Source: Anodontia alba
Taxonomy: Eukaryota > Mollusca > Bivalvia > Lucinida > Lucinidae
Direction of reading: 5' to 3'
DNA length: 64,000 nucleotides
NCBI GenBank assembly: GCA_964016985.1
Contig: OZ024833.1
Span: forward strand, 57,735,463 to 57,799,462
Shown in pieces: positions 11,745-23,255 of this stretch. The translations under genes and the position numbers were made by a program. The notes below the pieces were generated by a model that had not been told where the DNA came from, did no database searches, and saw nothing but the letters and a program-made list of their open reading frames with translations. The number at the start of each line of letters is the position of its first letter. Within the stretch, counting starts at the first letter, position 1.

Positions 11745-12490
11745 GGGAGAAGATACAGAATGACCCACAAGGGTTGACGTGTCATTAAACCCCAACACAA
11801 TCAATTGTCCGACCGTCCGTCCCTCCGTCACACTTTTGTCCGGAGCATATCTCTAAAAGTATTGAAGGTAATTTAATGAAACTTGAAACACTGATAGAGG
11901 GCCATGAGGGGAATTGCCGAATGCAAGAACCAAGGGAATTAAATGAAAGTTGATACATTGATAGACGTCCATCAGAGGAAGTGCAGAGTACAGGAACCAT
12001 AACTCACAAGAAATTTCAGAGTTATTTCCCTTTCTAATTTTTTGCAATAGTAAGTTTGTCCTTAGCATATCTCTAAAAGAATTAAAGACAAATAAATGAA
12101 ACTTGATACAGTGATAGAGGGGTATGAAAGGAATTGTAGAATGCAAGAACAATAACCCTTTCACTAATATTTATGGAGTTACTTCCCTTCTTAATTTTTG
12201 CAAGATGAAGCTTGTCGGGAGCATATCTCTGAAAGTATAGAAGGGAATTAAATGAAACTTGATACATTAATAGACGGCAATCAGAGGAAGAACAGAGTGC
12301 AAGAACTGTAATTCTATCACAAGTAATTACAGAGTTATTTCCCTTTCTAATTTTTGCAATAGTAAGCATGTACGGAGCATATCTTTAAAAGTATTGATGA
12401 TAAATAAATGAGACTTGATACACATATAGAGGGCCATAAAGGGAATTGCAGAATGCAAGAACCATAACACTGTCACCAGAAGTTAATTAC
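11745..12490 (+). repeat. Helentron-like tandem-core repeat, family G
   Basis: Seen: GACCGTCCGTCCCTCCGTCA head, then four to five units of about 150-160 bp carrying CGGAGCATATCTCTAAAAGT, AATGAAACTTGATACATTGA and GAGTTATTTCCCTTTCTAAT. The 3' end is not clear. A short fragment of the same head (GTCCGTAGCATATCTCTTAA) recurs at about 59673. Confidence 0.7.
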
Positions 12491-13431
12491 TTTCGCAAGA
12501 CCACTGTAGTCTTGTGATAATAGAGACAACGCGATGAATGGCGAGATCTCAGGTAACTTGTTTTCTGACAATGTTTACACAACTTACCTGCCAGTACCTG
12601 GTGATTATTGGATTAATCATGGGCAATTATTGGATTGATACTTGAGCTATGTAAGTTTAGAATTTGAGAATATCCTAAATATTGGACCGAATTGGTGAAA
12701 ATGTCCTAAATATTGGACCGAATTATTAGCATTTTTTGGGTGTTTAAAACCGGCACGGGATCCTTATTTTTGGTTCACACTGGCTGTTTTCTGGTTTTTT
12801 AGAGCCCTGCTGTACAGGTCATATTGTGGGATAACTGCGTGTGCTCAAAAAGTATATGTAAATAATATAATTAAAGCACTGCTGTTATACATGGAACAGT
12901 TAGTCAGATCTCTGCTCTCTATGATTCATGATACATGTAAAGTGCTCTGGAATTGCTTGTATGGTATTTTAATACAGACAACCCTTTTTATACCAACATT
13001 GAATACAACCACAAAATTTGTCATAATGACAATTTGACTGTCATGAAACCTTTGCTTAAGAGGTTAACAATTAGTCACAGATTATGCAAGAATATTGTAT
13101 TTAATACTTTAAAGAAACATATATTTTGGATATTTGTTAGAATCTCCTCCACGAATTTTACTTTGCATTCATTGAAGACATATTGAACATGTGCACAAAG
13201 AAGCTTTCTACTAGAAAAAATCTTTTTTGATAAAATGACCGCCACTTTAACTTGACCATTTGTATCTGTCCTTCTGTCTGTCTGTATTGGTTTTCCCAGT
13301 CACATACAACCTGCAGCAAATATGCATTTTAATACATTGCTTTTCAGTACCCACAAGGCGGTCATTACCTTGGGTGGGGTATCTAATAAATACTGTTTAC
13401 TGACACTTTTTACTTGAATTTTTTTTTATAG
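12491..13431. other. Intron, short direct repeat, otherwise nothing recognised
   Basis: A direct repeat CCTAAATATTGGACCGAATT occurs twice near 12672-12723. The remainder is AT-rich. A 77-codon ORF at 12953-13186 resembles no known family. The acceptor tract for the next exon begins near 13418. Confidence 0.5.
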
Positions 13432-13622
13432 ATCTGAGAAGAGCCCTGTACCATCCAGGAGAATTCAGAACATAATAGACTTCCTCACCTATGAAGTTTT
13501 CCGTTACACATGTCGGGGTCTGTATGAGGAACACAAGTTCTTATTTGTACTCTTGATGACATTCAAGATAGATTTACAGAACAAAAGAGTGAGGCATGAT
13601 GAATTCCAGACTTTTGTTAAAG
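13432..13622 (+). CDS. DNAH5: Axonemal dynein heavy chain, exon 3 in window
   Basis: Starts after TTTTTTTTATAG and ends before GTAAAT. It completes the Arg codon and continues [20 protein letters not shown], then [20 protein letters not shown], then [20 protein letters not shown] and FVKG. The [11 protein letters not shown] block is a hallmark of axonemal heavy chains just before AAA6. Phase is 2 in, 1 out. The ORF is unbroken for 63 codons and joins the fourth exon to restore a KGGAALDL block. The next intron is about 9.6 kb and contains the BEL/Pao remnant and the second family F array. Confidence 0.92.
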
Positions 13623-13770
13623 GTAAATCTGATAAAGTTCAGACAGGACACAGAAAATCAAAGTTATGCACAGAGTTATTCTGAGACAGACCTCTGTACA
13701 TATATATAGACTTGTCAAGGTCTTAGCTTTCCCATTTGAGCTGCTTCAAATAAAAAAGTGTCTTTAAGCA

Positions 13771-13889
13771 TATGCAGAAATGCCCTAATCAGATTAGGTG
13801 GATGTGCAGTGCAGGCTGACCTGAACAGTCCTGGTCAGCCTGCACTGTATATCTGGCCAGTCAGATTAGGGGCATTTCTTGTCTGCATA
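13771..13889. mobile_element. Foldback MITE, short palindrome
   Basis: Seen: GCAGAAATGCCCTAATCAGA opposite TCAGATTAGGGGCATTTCTT, with GTGCAGGCTGACC opposite GGTCAGCCTGCACTG nearer the centre. This gives an imperfect palindrome of about 115 bp. The central arm resembles that of the longer foldback at 25164-25372. Confidence 0.7.
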
Positions 13890-14440
13890 GAGAATTTTTG
13901 GATACTTTAGAATGTATCAACAGATAGCAAAGGAAGGTAAGACTGCAGGAATATACAGGATGATCAGAATCTATGTATTTTGCACATGTTTGAAGGTGAC
14001 TGTTCCCTTGATGCAGCCCATTTCCAGAGACTGGAGGAGAAATTGCTGTCTCTTCCTCAGATTAAGCTTACTATGGGCAAAATTAGCAGGTTTAAAACAA
14101 TAGCAGAAATGTAAAAAAAGTAAAGCTTGACATATATTCAGATTTCCTTTTGGAGAAAGTTAGCATGAAATGTTGAACCACTGGAAAATAAGAAAAAATA
14201 ATTTGCTGTCATTAGCTAGTTGTATTTAATGGAAATGGATACACCTTTGGGGAAATAACTATGGCATGAAAATATTTGCCTACCATCTTAGTTGGGAATA
14301 CTCTTAGAGGAAATATTTGCTCCTGCTAGTTGAGCAAGACTAGTGGAGCAAGAGTACTGTATGTGCTAACTTTTAAACGATACTTATTGACTAGGTATTT
14401 TACTATGTACCTGAATTCTTTGTATTATCTCTCACCTCTA

Positions 14441-14800
14441 CAGGTTGGGGAGACATATTGTTTTCTCCCACAGGCTGTCTGTCTGTCCATCTGTCTGTCG
14501 CAAAATCGTGTCTGCTCTGTACCTTGAAAACCGTTGGAGATATTTTCATAAAATTTTACAGAAATACAAAGCACCATGAGATGACTTGCAGAATACAAGA
14601 ATCACAAATCTGGTTTCCTACTTTTGGAGTTATGGCCCATTAATCATCATAAATAGTTACCTCTGGCATATATTTGTGTCTGCTCTGTCACTTGAAAACC
14701 GTTGAAGGTTTTATGGAACTTTACACAAATACATGTATATAACACCACAAGACAACACTACAGAATACAAGAACCGTAACTCTGATTCACCTACAGCCCT
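14441..14800 (+). repeat. Helentron-like tandem-core repeat, family E-like short copy
   Basis: Seen: ACAGGTTGGGGAGACATATT, then TGTCTGTCTGTCCATCTGTC, then two units with CTTGAAAACCGTTGGAGATA and GGAGTTATGGCCCATTAATC. The head matches the GGAGACATATTG half of family E at 8346, but the units are diverged. Confidence 0.6.
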
Positions 14801-15298
14801 TCTAACATCGTAAATACACCCCAATCTTGTTATAACGCCGAAGTTCGGGTCCAAATGCTGGACCCTATTAGATAACCGAACTATGCTATAATGGACATGG
14901 TCCAAAAAATTAACTGGCCGAGGTCCCAATGATGCTTCTTGCTTGTATGTGTCAGTTTCACGCTTTAATACACATACCAGGTGTTAATTTGAGTTGGTTT
15001 GTTTGTTGATAGATTACTATCGGGTTCACATGGTGTACAAACCAAGAACAAGAAGCATTTAGTGCTGTGTTTTAATCTCAAAAAGTTAAAAAACTGCATC
15101 AGATTCTGCAAGATTCTGCGGGATTTCCCATGAAGTAGTTATAGATTTAGATTGACTGGTCCTCACATGTCATATGGAGCACAGCAGGAGCAAAATTATG
15201 TGTGGCCAGCATGTTAGGCATTGTAATTTATGAAAAGATTAAGATGCAGATAAGCCTGCAAGGAATCTCTTGTAGATTCGTATCTATTTTCTTTTAGT
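14801..15298. other. Intronic stretch between repeats
   Basis: Contains TTGTTATAACGCCGAAGTTC near 14829; a similar ATAACGCGG motif is near 20388. No gene is recognisable. It ends where BEL/Pao coding homology starts on the minus strand. Confidence 0.4.
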
Positions 15299-15703
15299 TT
15301 AAGTTTGTTTTGCTTGGACTGGTTTTGGTTTGCCTAAACATAACATGTCATCTTGAACAAGCCATGTAAGACCTAGTATTTTCATTGGACCATGACCTGC
15401 CTTATCACTATCTGGTATTTGTTTTATCACCGACTCGTCATTGGACATCCAATCCCATAGGTTCATCGAGGCCTTTCTGAATATTTGCTTTGCTTCTCTG
15501 TAAAAGTCAACAGCCTCATCTGCTGTGTCCTTTCCTGTGATGACATTGTCGAGGTATATGTTTTCTCTGATGCTATTTGCTACTGAGTTTTCATAACCTT
15601 TCAAGTGATGGTCTAGTGTTGCCGCTAGTAAAAATGGGCTACATATAATACCAAATGGCACCCTACTGAAAGGGTATACCTGAACATTGTTCTCGACTGT
15701 CAA
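15299..15703 (-). pseudogene. BEL/Pao-like reverse transcriptase, palm fragment
   Basis: Minus-strand ORF of 134 codons. It carries the block before the catalytic motif (FSRVPFGIICSPFLLAATLD) and the catalytic-region motif NIYLDNVITG. The family usually has YVDD or YVDN at that position, so the second catalytic Asp appears as Asn. The ORF lies in a different frame from the RT segment at 15925-16431; the 15704-15924 interval still shows RT-like pieces in shifted frames. This is a decayed LTR retroelement and no intact enzyme is encoded. Confidence 0.8.
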
Positions 15704-15924
15704 GTGTGTTATGTCCTATAACCAGAAAAATTTAGTCACATCTTTAACTTCTTCTGACAAATCTATTTGTAAAAAAGCCTTCTCTATATCAGCAACTAAG
15801 GCAATTTTGTTCAAGCAAAATCTTAATACCTGTTAGGTCTTGTAGCATTGTAGGGCCTGGGTATAGACATTCATTCAGACTTTTCTGTTCTCTTTTTGTT
15901 TTTGCCAACGCATCATACACCACT

Positions 15925-16431
15925 CTAATTTTTGTTGATGTTTTTTCTGGATATGTGATGGCGTGATGTGGAATGTAATGTTTTGTTGTCTCTTGTATTA
16001 CTGGTTACCTTCTCAATAACCCGAAACTTAAGCTGATTTTGTATGATCTTGTCATATATGTCAACAAGTTGGGGATTGTTTCTCAGTTTGTTCATGAGTG
16101 ACTTCAACCTTCCGAATGCCAGTTCGTGATTTTCAGGCAGACAAGATTTGTCATCTTTCCATGGCCAGGTGACGCTATACCTGTCATTGTCATATTTAGG
16201 TCTCTCATTGAACAGTTTGACTGATTTGTCATTATCTGAATCTACAGGGGAATCAGTAATTCCTATTGATTCCAATCTCCAAAACTCTTCTAGATTAGGT
16301 TTTGTTGGAAAGGACATATCCGGTGTTAAGAGGTTGGTTTCCTTTTGAGTATTTGAATTGTATGATAAAATCAGCATATTGGGCTCTGATGTATCTTCAT
16401 CCTGCTCTGAGGTCCGCCCGTCAATATCCAC
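15925..16431 (-). pseudogene. BEL/Pao-like polyprotein, protease-RT linker and RT N-terminus
   Basis: Minus-strand ORF of 168 codons. Seen in order: EEFWRLESIGI, DRYSVTWPWKDD, LPENHELAFGRLKSLMNKLR and QLKFRVIEKV. These are characteristic of the segment between the protease and the reverse transcriptase of BEL/Pao elements. The C-terminal 20 or so residues are out of frame relative to the RT. It overlaps the protease ORF by 61 nt in another frame, so a frameshift lies between them. Confidence 0.8.
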
Positions 16432-16787
16432 CCTAGCTTAGATGCTAGCATGTACAAACCTGGCTGTACTTCTACCTTCTGGAGTAGAATAAAGTCTAGG
16501 TAGTAATCATTACCTATCAAAATTTCAATTGTGGTTGTTTCCTTTTCAGAGGGGAATGAATCCGTCAGATTTTCTTCATTCCATAAGTTATCCCAGTTCT
16601 GTAGAGACTTGCATTTGACTAATGTTGTCACCATTATTTCTGTCTTCACTCCCCTTTTCAGTTTGAGTTTCTTGGCTAAAGCTTCAGTTATGTATGTTCT
16701 TTGGCTCCCAAAGTCTAAAAGCATTCTCACATTTTGAATCTGTCCATTAACAGGATTTGAGATATCAGCCGTGGCTGTCTGCATCAT
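16371..16787 (-). pseudogene. BEL/Pao-like aspartic protease fragment
   Basis: Minus-strand ORF of 138 codons. Seen: MLLDFGSQRTYITEALAKKL near residues 22-41, matching the retropepsin active-site block in which most family members have D-S/T-G; here the third position is Gly but the middle residue is Phe. Further on are LIGNDYYLDFI and LGWILTGG, matching the flap and C-terminal loops. Gag is not seen upstream. At about 16790 the minus-strand homology stops and plus-strand integrase homology begins. Confidence 0.8.
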
Positions 16788-16794
16788 AAAGCTG

Positions 16795-17360
16795 GGTCAG
16801 CTATTAGTCAGAAAGCTATTGGGAAACTTTGTTTAACCTATGAACAGCTTCTGACTGTATTGAAGGAAGTAGAGGCAGTGGTGAATTCTCAACAGTTTGT
16901 GTATGTTGGAGACAATATAAATTCACATATTACACTTACTCCGTCTCACTTCCTGACCCTCAACCCAAGGACAAGCATACCAGAATGTGACATTGATAAC
17001 GCAGACAGTGACTATAGCCCAAATGTATATTCAACAGATAAGTTACTACAAAATTGGAGAAAGGGGCTTCAGCATTTAGACAGATTTTGGAAAATCTGGA
17101 GAGATGACTATCTGACTAGTCTAAGGGAAAGAACTCAAACAAAACTCAAAGAAGGAAAGAAGAAATCTCAGTACGTCGCCAAAGTAGGTGATGTTTTGCT
17201 CATTAAAGATGACTTATCAAGGGGGAACTGGCAGCTTGGAAGAATAACTGATCTACTGAAAAGTAATGACAACCATACTCAAGCAGCTAAAGTTCTTTTT
17301 CCAACAAATAGAGTTATCATTTGGCCACTCCACCTATTATATCCGGTGGAATGGCCATAG
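16795..17360 (+). pseudogene. BEL/Pao-like integrase C-terminal fragment, inverted relative to PR-RT
   Basis: Plus-strand reading from about 16795, with an ORF of 166 codons from 16860. Seen: KEVEAVVNSQ, LTPSHFLTLNPR, LQHLDRFWKIWRDDYLTSLR, VAKVGDVLLIKDD and NWQLGRITDLL. These are the end of the integrase core and the C-terminal domain typical of BEL/Pao. In an ordinary element it would lie downstream of RT on the same strand. Here it is head-to-head with the protease, so an internal inversion or two separate insertions is required. Confidence 0.8.
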
Positions 17361-17489
17361 GAAATACACAGGGACGACTATCAACAAGATGGCAAGAACA
17401 TTCCAACATCAGATCAGCCAACAGATGAAGATACGAGAAGAAGACATCCTACAAGAGTGCTATGCGAAAGATAAAGGAACAACTGAACC

Positions 17490-18078
17490 AATAACTGTCG
17501 GGAGGGGGGTGGGGGGGAGGGGGAGACATCTTTAGTTACTTATCTGTTGATTTTATTTTATTTATTTATTTTTATTTTTGTCACAGTATTGATTTATATT
17601 CTCTAAGTCCCTCTCAGTTCCCGGGTTCCGGCCGCATATGTGGCAAACATACAAGGCAATACTTACATGAATTATGGTCATTTAATTGTCACTAAATTCG
17701 CCACAGAAAAAAAAATCCTTTCCCAATATTTATAAATGTTACTTGTTGGTTGTTTCAACAAAATAGTAGTATCCTTGAAGTTTCTCTGGTTTCTTGACAA
17801 AGCCTGAACAAAGGTAGTTTTCTGATTCAAGTTTTTGGCTATCCAAGATCCGTGAACTTCCTTAGATTTAATATAAATTTCCAACGTCTTCTTTAACCGT
17901 TTATGGTTTTAGTCTACAGTAACCGACGTCATTAAACACATTGTCAACGTCATTTCACGTTGACGTCAAATAACTTCAGAGTATTTATAGAAATATTTGG
18001 AAATAAAGTCTAAAAATATACTCAAATCAATGTTCTTAGTTCTAAAAGAAATATTAAAATTGTGGCAAATCCACAACA
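17490..18078 (+). other. Candidate polypurine tract and 3' LTR remnant
   Basis: A G-rich tract (GGGAGGGGGGTGGGGGGGAG, about 17501-17526) follows the integrase fragment and could be the polypurine tract. The sequence from TGTTGATTTT (17545) to CCACAACA (18078) has the TG...CA form of an LTR and ends exactly where the family F array resumes mid-unit. No second LTR copy is visible for comparison, so this is inference. Confidence 0.4.
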
Positions 18079-18982
18079 CCTTTGGAATATTTTTATGATA
18101 CTTTGTAGAAATGTAGAACAGGACCAGACTACGTGTCACGTACAAGAATGACAACTCTTCCTTCCTTACTTTTGGCGTTATCTCCCTTTGTTATGTCTGA
18201 CAGTGATTATCCATTGATTTTGTGTCCGCTGTGTAAATCAAAGACCCTTTGGGTTATTTTTTATGATACTTGGTAGAAATGTAGAACAGGACCAGACAAC
18301 ATGTCATGTACAAAATGACAATGCTGCCTTTCTTACTTTTGGCGTTGTCTCCCTTTCTTATGTCTGACAATGATTATCCATTGATTTCCTGTCTGCTCTG
18401 TAAGTCAAAAACTTTTGGAATATTTTTATGATACTTGGTAGAAATGTAGAACAGGACCAGACAATGTGTCACATACAAGAATGACAACTCTGGCTTTGTT
18501 ACTTTTGGAGTTGTCTCCCTTTGTTTTGTTTGAAATAGATTTCTCATCTGCTCTGTAACTGGAATACCCTTCAGAATATTTTGATGGTACCTTGTAGAAC
18601 TTAGAATAGGACAAGATGACATGTTCCTTACAAGAATGACATCTGTGCCTTCCTTACTTTTGCTGTTGTCTCCCTTTGTTATATTTGCCACTGATTATGC
18701 ATTGATTTAGTGTCTGCTATGTAAGTCAAACACTCCGGAATATTTTGATGATACTTGGTAGTAATGAAGAACAGGACCAGATGACATGTCACATACAAGA
18801 ATGACAACTTCAGCTTTTTTACTTTTGGAGTTTTCTCCCCTTCTTATGTTTGAATTTGATTTCTTGTCTCTGCTCTGTAACATGAATACCGTACGGAATA
18901 TTTTGATGATGCTTGGTACAAATGTAGAACAAGATGAGATGATATGTTGCGTTCAAGAATGACAACTGTGGCAGGATCTGAG

Positions 18983-19022
<40 letters not shown>

Positions 19023-19082
19023 GGGGGGGGGGGGGGACATTTGTTGTTTGTTTGTTTTTTTTTTTCAAAAAACCTTTTCTAG
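18079..19082 (+). repeat. Helentron-like tandem-core repeat, family F (second copy)
   Basis: Six units colinear with 10760-11714, including shared unit-specific variants such as GTCATGTACAAAATGACAA. It lacks the 5' palindrome and begins mid-unit beside the LTR candidate. It ends CCTTTTCTAG followed by T, as in the first copy. A (TG)n and poly-G expansion sits inside its 3' part. Confidence 0.8.
18985..19036. repeat. (TG)n microsatellite followed by poly-G
   Basis: An uninterrupted GT dinucleotide run to about 19018, then GA and a G run to 19036. The homologous position in the first family F copy (about 11668-11680) has only a short G run, so this expanded after the copies separated. Confidence 0.9.
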
Positions 19083-19269
19083 TTTTGTATTTCATGCAAG
19101 AATGGGAATGCAGCTAATTCCCAGTTGACTAGATTTTAGAATCTGTCCACACTATTTATTGACCACAGTATGTGAGTGTGCACACCTGTCATTCAGTTAC
19201 ACTAAAACTTAGGTCTAACTTAGAGCTTTGTTATTGATGGTTAGGGTTATTTTTTAAATTGATCATAAT

Positions 19270-19735
19270 TAGCATACCTGTATCTAGAATATTTACGGGC
19301 AATTTCAAGATTGGCAGTTACAAGTTTCTCTATTTGAAATGCAGATATCTCAAACTGAAATACATATATAAGTATTTAATTAAGAAATTCAGATATCTTG
19401 TTTCAAGTACAGATATACACATTTCAATTAGAGATACCTGTATTTTAAATGCAAATAATCCAGAATTCAGCTAAATTAGAGATATGTCTAATTGAAATGC
19501 AGACATCTGTATTTCAAATGTAGATATCTCTAAACAAAATGTGGATACCTATATTATGATCAAAAATAGAGTATTTCAAATACCAGTATCTGCATTTCAG
19601 TTAGAAATCTCTCTATTTCAGTTACAGAAATCTATATTTCAATTAAAGATATCTGTAATTCCAATAGTTATAGATATCTGTATTTGTTAAAAGAGATGTC
19701 TGTATTTGAAATGCAGATATCTGCATTAAATAGGT
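19270..19735. repeat. Degenerate minisatellite built on AGATATCTGTATTTCAAATG
   Basis: The motifs AGATATCT, TATTTCAA and AAATGCAGATATCT recur every 20-35 bp across about 460 bp, often in inverted pairs because GATATC is a palindrome. The phase drifts and many units are mutated. No coding signal. Confidence 0.75.
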
Positions 19736-19999
19736 AAAACCCCAAACAAGTTGCCATTTTTGACTATTGTTTATGTAATGTTTTTTTTTTTTTTTTTTTT
19801 TTTAATTTCAACGTAAATCCCAATCAGGAAACCACCCCTATCAGCACTCTCAGTTCTTTGATCTCAAAATGTATTGAAGACTATTGGCTGAAACTTACAA
19901 TGTATGATTAAAGTAGTAAACTTTTTAGTTACAATCCAAATTTTGTGCCCCAGGGGTATTGTGCCCTTGCCCCTGGGCTATATACATGTATAAAATTGT

Positions 20000-20330
20000 G
20001 TAATCTTTAAATGTTTTCTTCTCTGAAAACGCTTGACCTATTTTCACAAGATTTCACATGGGGCCTTCTGTCAGAGAGTATTGACAATTTGTTTAAATGG
20101 TTTGGCACCATACAGCAAGTACGGCCACCATGCCCATATATGGTAAAAAAAACGCTTAAAACTCTTCTCCAGAACCAAGAAAGCTTTGCGGCTGAATCTT
20201 GGTGTATAGCATTGGGGACTCGAAGTCTGCCAAGTTAGTTCAAATGATGATGTAAGGATGACCTTTGACCTTTTTATGGCATTGTCAAATTTGTGTCCAA
20301 GTTGCTGTGATAATACTGGAAGAATGTTGC
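20000..20330 (+). repeat. Family A repeat fragment
   Basis: Seen: TTCACATGGGGCCTTCTGTC, then CGGCCACCATGCCCATATAT and TGGTAAAAAAAACGC, then CTTCTCCAGAACCAAGAAAG. These match the units at 27720-32600. It is truncated at both ends. Confidence 0.65.
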
Positions 20331-20647
20331 ATGGCATCTTGTTTAAATTCTCAAGTACACTGTAATGCCATTATAATCCTGTCCCTTATAACGCGGAAAC
20401 CGTTACAACACGGTTGTTCTGTGGCTCCAATTTTTTTCTGCGCAGTTTTTTTTTCCAATTTTGAAAGTTTTGCCCTTTTTCCATGGAACTCAGCAGTCAA
20501 AAAAATTGTTAGCCATGACCGTATACTCATCGATTTACACATTCTGTTTTACCAAAGTTGTCATCAGTATTTTGTCTTTTGGCTATTTCAGAGCACTTTA
20601 CATGTGTCATTTTGTTTTCATTCATCCACCTGGTGACCTATAAAGTA

Positions 20648-20866
20648 TTAACCCTTAAAGCTCCAGTCAGAACTGCAGTAGAAAACAATTTTACTTTTAT
20701 TTTTTTTTTTTTTTTTTTTTTTTCAGAGAATAAAGTCTTGACATTTCATGTGAAACACCTGCCAAGCAGATGATTTACATGAAATGTCACGGCATATCTC
20801 CTCTGAATAAATACAAAATTCAAAATGTTGTCTGCTACAAATTTTAGCTTGGTGCTTTAAGGATTG
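20648..20866. mobile_element. TTAA hairpin MITE
   Basis: Left end TTAA then CCCTTAAAGCTCC; centre TTGACATTTCATGTGAAACA opposite GATTTACATGAAATGTCACG; right end GTCTGCTACAAATTTTAGCT then GGTGCTTTAAGGATTG, which is degraded from the expected GGGTTAA. The T-run at about 20699-20724 lies in the left arm. Confidence 0.7.
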
Positions 20867-21000
20867 TTTAAACTGCAGCTGTCAGTCTGCTTTGATCTAG
20901 CTGCAAAACCGATAAATGGCCTTGTCATTTATGAATGAAAACTGAGCAAAACAAAGAATGCTGAAAAGCGCTTTGATGTTATCCTTGGTTGTGAACACAT

Positions 21001-22494
21001 TTAACCCTTAGAGTGCCAAGCAAAATTTGTGGTAGACGACAATCTAAATTTATTTTTTTTATGCCCCTGCCATTTTCAATGGAGGGGCATATAGTATCAC
21101 TGCTGTCCGTAGGTCCGTCCGTCCCATCTGTCCCGTCCGTCCGTCTGACCTGTATGTAACACAAATGGTTTCCGTGCAATATCTTTTGAAAAGATTGGTG
21201 TATTGGATTGAAATTTTATACACAGGTAAATAATCATAAAATGTAGGTAAAGTTCAATCTAGGGTAAAATCCACCGATTATTTAGGGAGTTATGGCCCTT
21301 TTTCAACTTTGAAAAATTTTCAACTTTGAAAAATGGTTTCCGTGCGATATTTTTTGAAAAGATTAGTGTATTGGATTCAAATTTTATACACAGGTATATA
21401 ATCATAAAATGTAGGTCAAATTTGATTTAGGGTAAAATCCACCAATCATTTTGGGAGTTATGGCCCTTTTTCAACTTTGAAAAATGGTTTCCGTTCCATA
21501 ACTTTTGAAAAGATTAGTATATTGGATTCATATTTTATACACAAGCATATAATTATAAAATATAGGTCAAGTTCGATTTAGGCTAAAATCCATCAATTAT
21601 TTTCGGAGTTACGGCCCTTTTTCAACATTGAAAAATTGTTGAAAAATCGTTTCCGTTCAATATCTTTTGAAAAGATTCGTGTACATGTATTGGATTCAAA
21701 TTTTATACACAGGTATATAATCATAAGATGTAGTTCAAGTTCGATTTAGGGTAAAATCCACCAATTACTTTGGGAGTTATGGCCCTTTTTCAACTGAAAA
21801 ATGGTTACCCTTCCATAACTTTTGAAAAGATTAGTGAATTGGATTCATATTTTATACACGAGCATATAATTATAAAATATAGGTCGTTTGATTTAGGGTA
21901 AAATCCACCAATTATTTTGGAGTTACGGCCCTTTTTCAATGTTGAAAAATAGTTTCCGTTTGATATTTTTTTAAAAGATTAGTATATTGGATTCATATTC
22001 AATACACAGGTATATAATTATAAAATAGAGTTCAAGTTCGATTTAGGGTAAAATCCACCCATTATTATGTGAGTTATGGCCTTTTTTCACCTTCCAAAAA
22101 TGTTTTCCTTTTGATATTTTTTTAAAAAACATTGGTGTATTCGATTCATATTTTATACACAGGTATATAATCATAAAATATAGGTCAGGTTCGATTTAGG
22201 GTAAAATCTGCCAGTTATTACGAGAGTTATGGCCCTTTTTCAACTTCATTTTTTGCTAAATGCCTGCATGTGGGTGAGGATGGCCCTGGGCGGGGGCATC
22301 TCTGTCTTATTGACACATATCTAGTTTTTTTTTTTTTTTTTTTCTGTTTTCAGAGAAAACAAGTCCTGACATTTCATGTGAATCATTTGTCAAGCAGACA
22401 ATTCACATGAAATGTCAGGACTTGTTTTGTCTGGCAAATAAAAAAAGTCAAAATTGTCGTCTACTGCAGTTCTAATTGGCGGTTTAAGGGTTAA
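21001..22494. mobile_element. TTAA hairpin MITE interrupted by a tandem-core repeat
   Basis: Left TTAA (21001-21004) then CCCTTAGAGTGCC; right GGCGGTTTAAGGG then TTAA (22491-22494). The central hairpin TCCTGACATTTCATGTGAAT opposite CAATTCACATGAAATGTCAG is intact at 22355-22422. The left arm was hit by the family I repeat (21058-22324). TTAA duplications are typical of piggyBac- and Kolobok-type transposition. Confidence 0.8.
21058..22324 (+). repeat. Helentron-like tandem-core repeat, family I, complete
   Basis: Seen: 5' palindrome ATGCCCCTGCCATTTTCAAT/GGAGGGGCATAT, GGTCCGTCCGTCCCATCTGT, then seven units of about 160 bp (GGAGTTATGGCCCTTTTTCA, TTTTATACACAGGTATATAA). The 3' end has GGGCGGGGGCATC, an inverted copy of half the 5' palindrome, and terminates ATATCTAG followed by T. 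The surrounding MITE arm defines both ends; it inserted in a T-rich site. Confidence 0.85.
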
Positions 22495-23255
22495 CTGACA
22501 CATAGATGAGCTGTTTTTGTTTTTTTTCCGTCTTCTGAAAAAAAAAAAAATGCCCAGAGTGCCTGTGCCTTCTGTACAGGTAATTGCATCAGCGATAATT
22601 ATAAAGTGCTTAATACACTGATTCCCAGCTCAGTACATCCTGCTGTTCTCTGCGGGTCTTTCCATTTCAACAGACAGAAAGGACGAATTTATTTATTTTT
22701 CTCTTAAAAGAATTGGGCTACTTGGGTGTAAAAGAAGAACTGACTAGCTTTCTTCATTAAACAAAGTTTATATATGTGTAACAGTTCATGTGTAACTTTT
22801 TTTTTTTTCATCGGATTGCACAAGGAACTTCGATAGTATAGAAGTGGGTGGGGTGTGAGGACCAAGTTTAAGTCTGACCACTATAACACGTGATGACTTA
22901 CAATGTGGTCAGCTGCCTTGGACCCCACTGACCGCATCTACACAGTGTTGCAGTGTATACCTCAACTTAGGACCAGTATCATTCTTTACACATCTTGGTT
23001 TCTAAAATTCGAACACAGATCAAAATAATTATTTTTTCTTTATTTTTATTTCTTCAGCTGAGTCCACAGATGTAATTAAAAATTATCAAACATTCTGTTT
23101 ATTTAATCAAATAAACATCTAGCTTACATAAATAGCAATTGGTAGGTTTTATACATTTTTTTTGAAAACATAAATTTTATTTTGACTCTTCTTTAGATTC
23201 TGTTTTAATCTTCTTTATGTTCTTATGCTATGAGCCGTATTTATTCTGTTACCAG
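22495..23255. other. Intron upstream of exon 4, no recognised feature
   Basis: AT-rich. Near 22540-22553 is an A run, near 22798-22809 a T run. No match to the repeat families seen elsewhere. The acceptor ATTCTGTTACCAG ends at 23255. Confidence 0.5.

Noticed and set aside
7380..12490. CRISPR array or centromeric satellite
   Set aside because: Units of 150-165 bp without unique spacers, framed by transposon ends, in a eukaryotic intron.
17545..18078. Certain LTR call
   Set aside because: Only one candidate copy is visible and the TG...CA limits are short, so it is kept as a low-confidence remnant.
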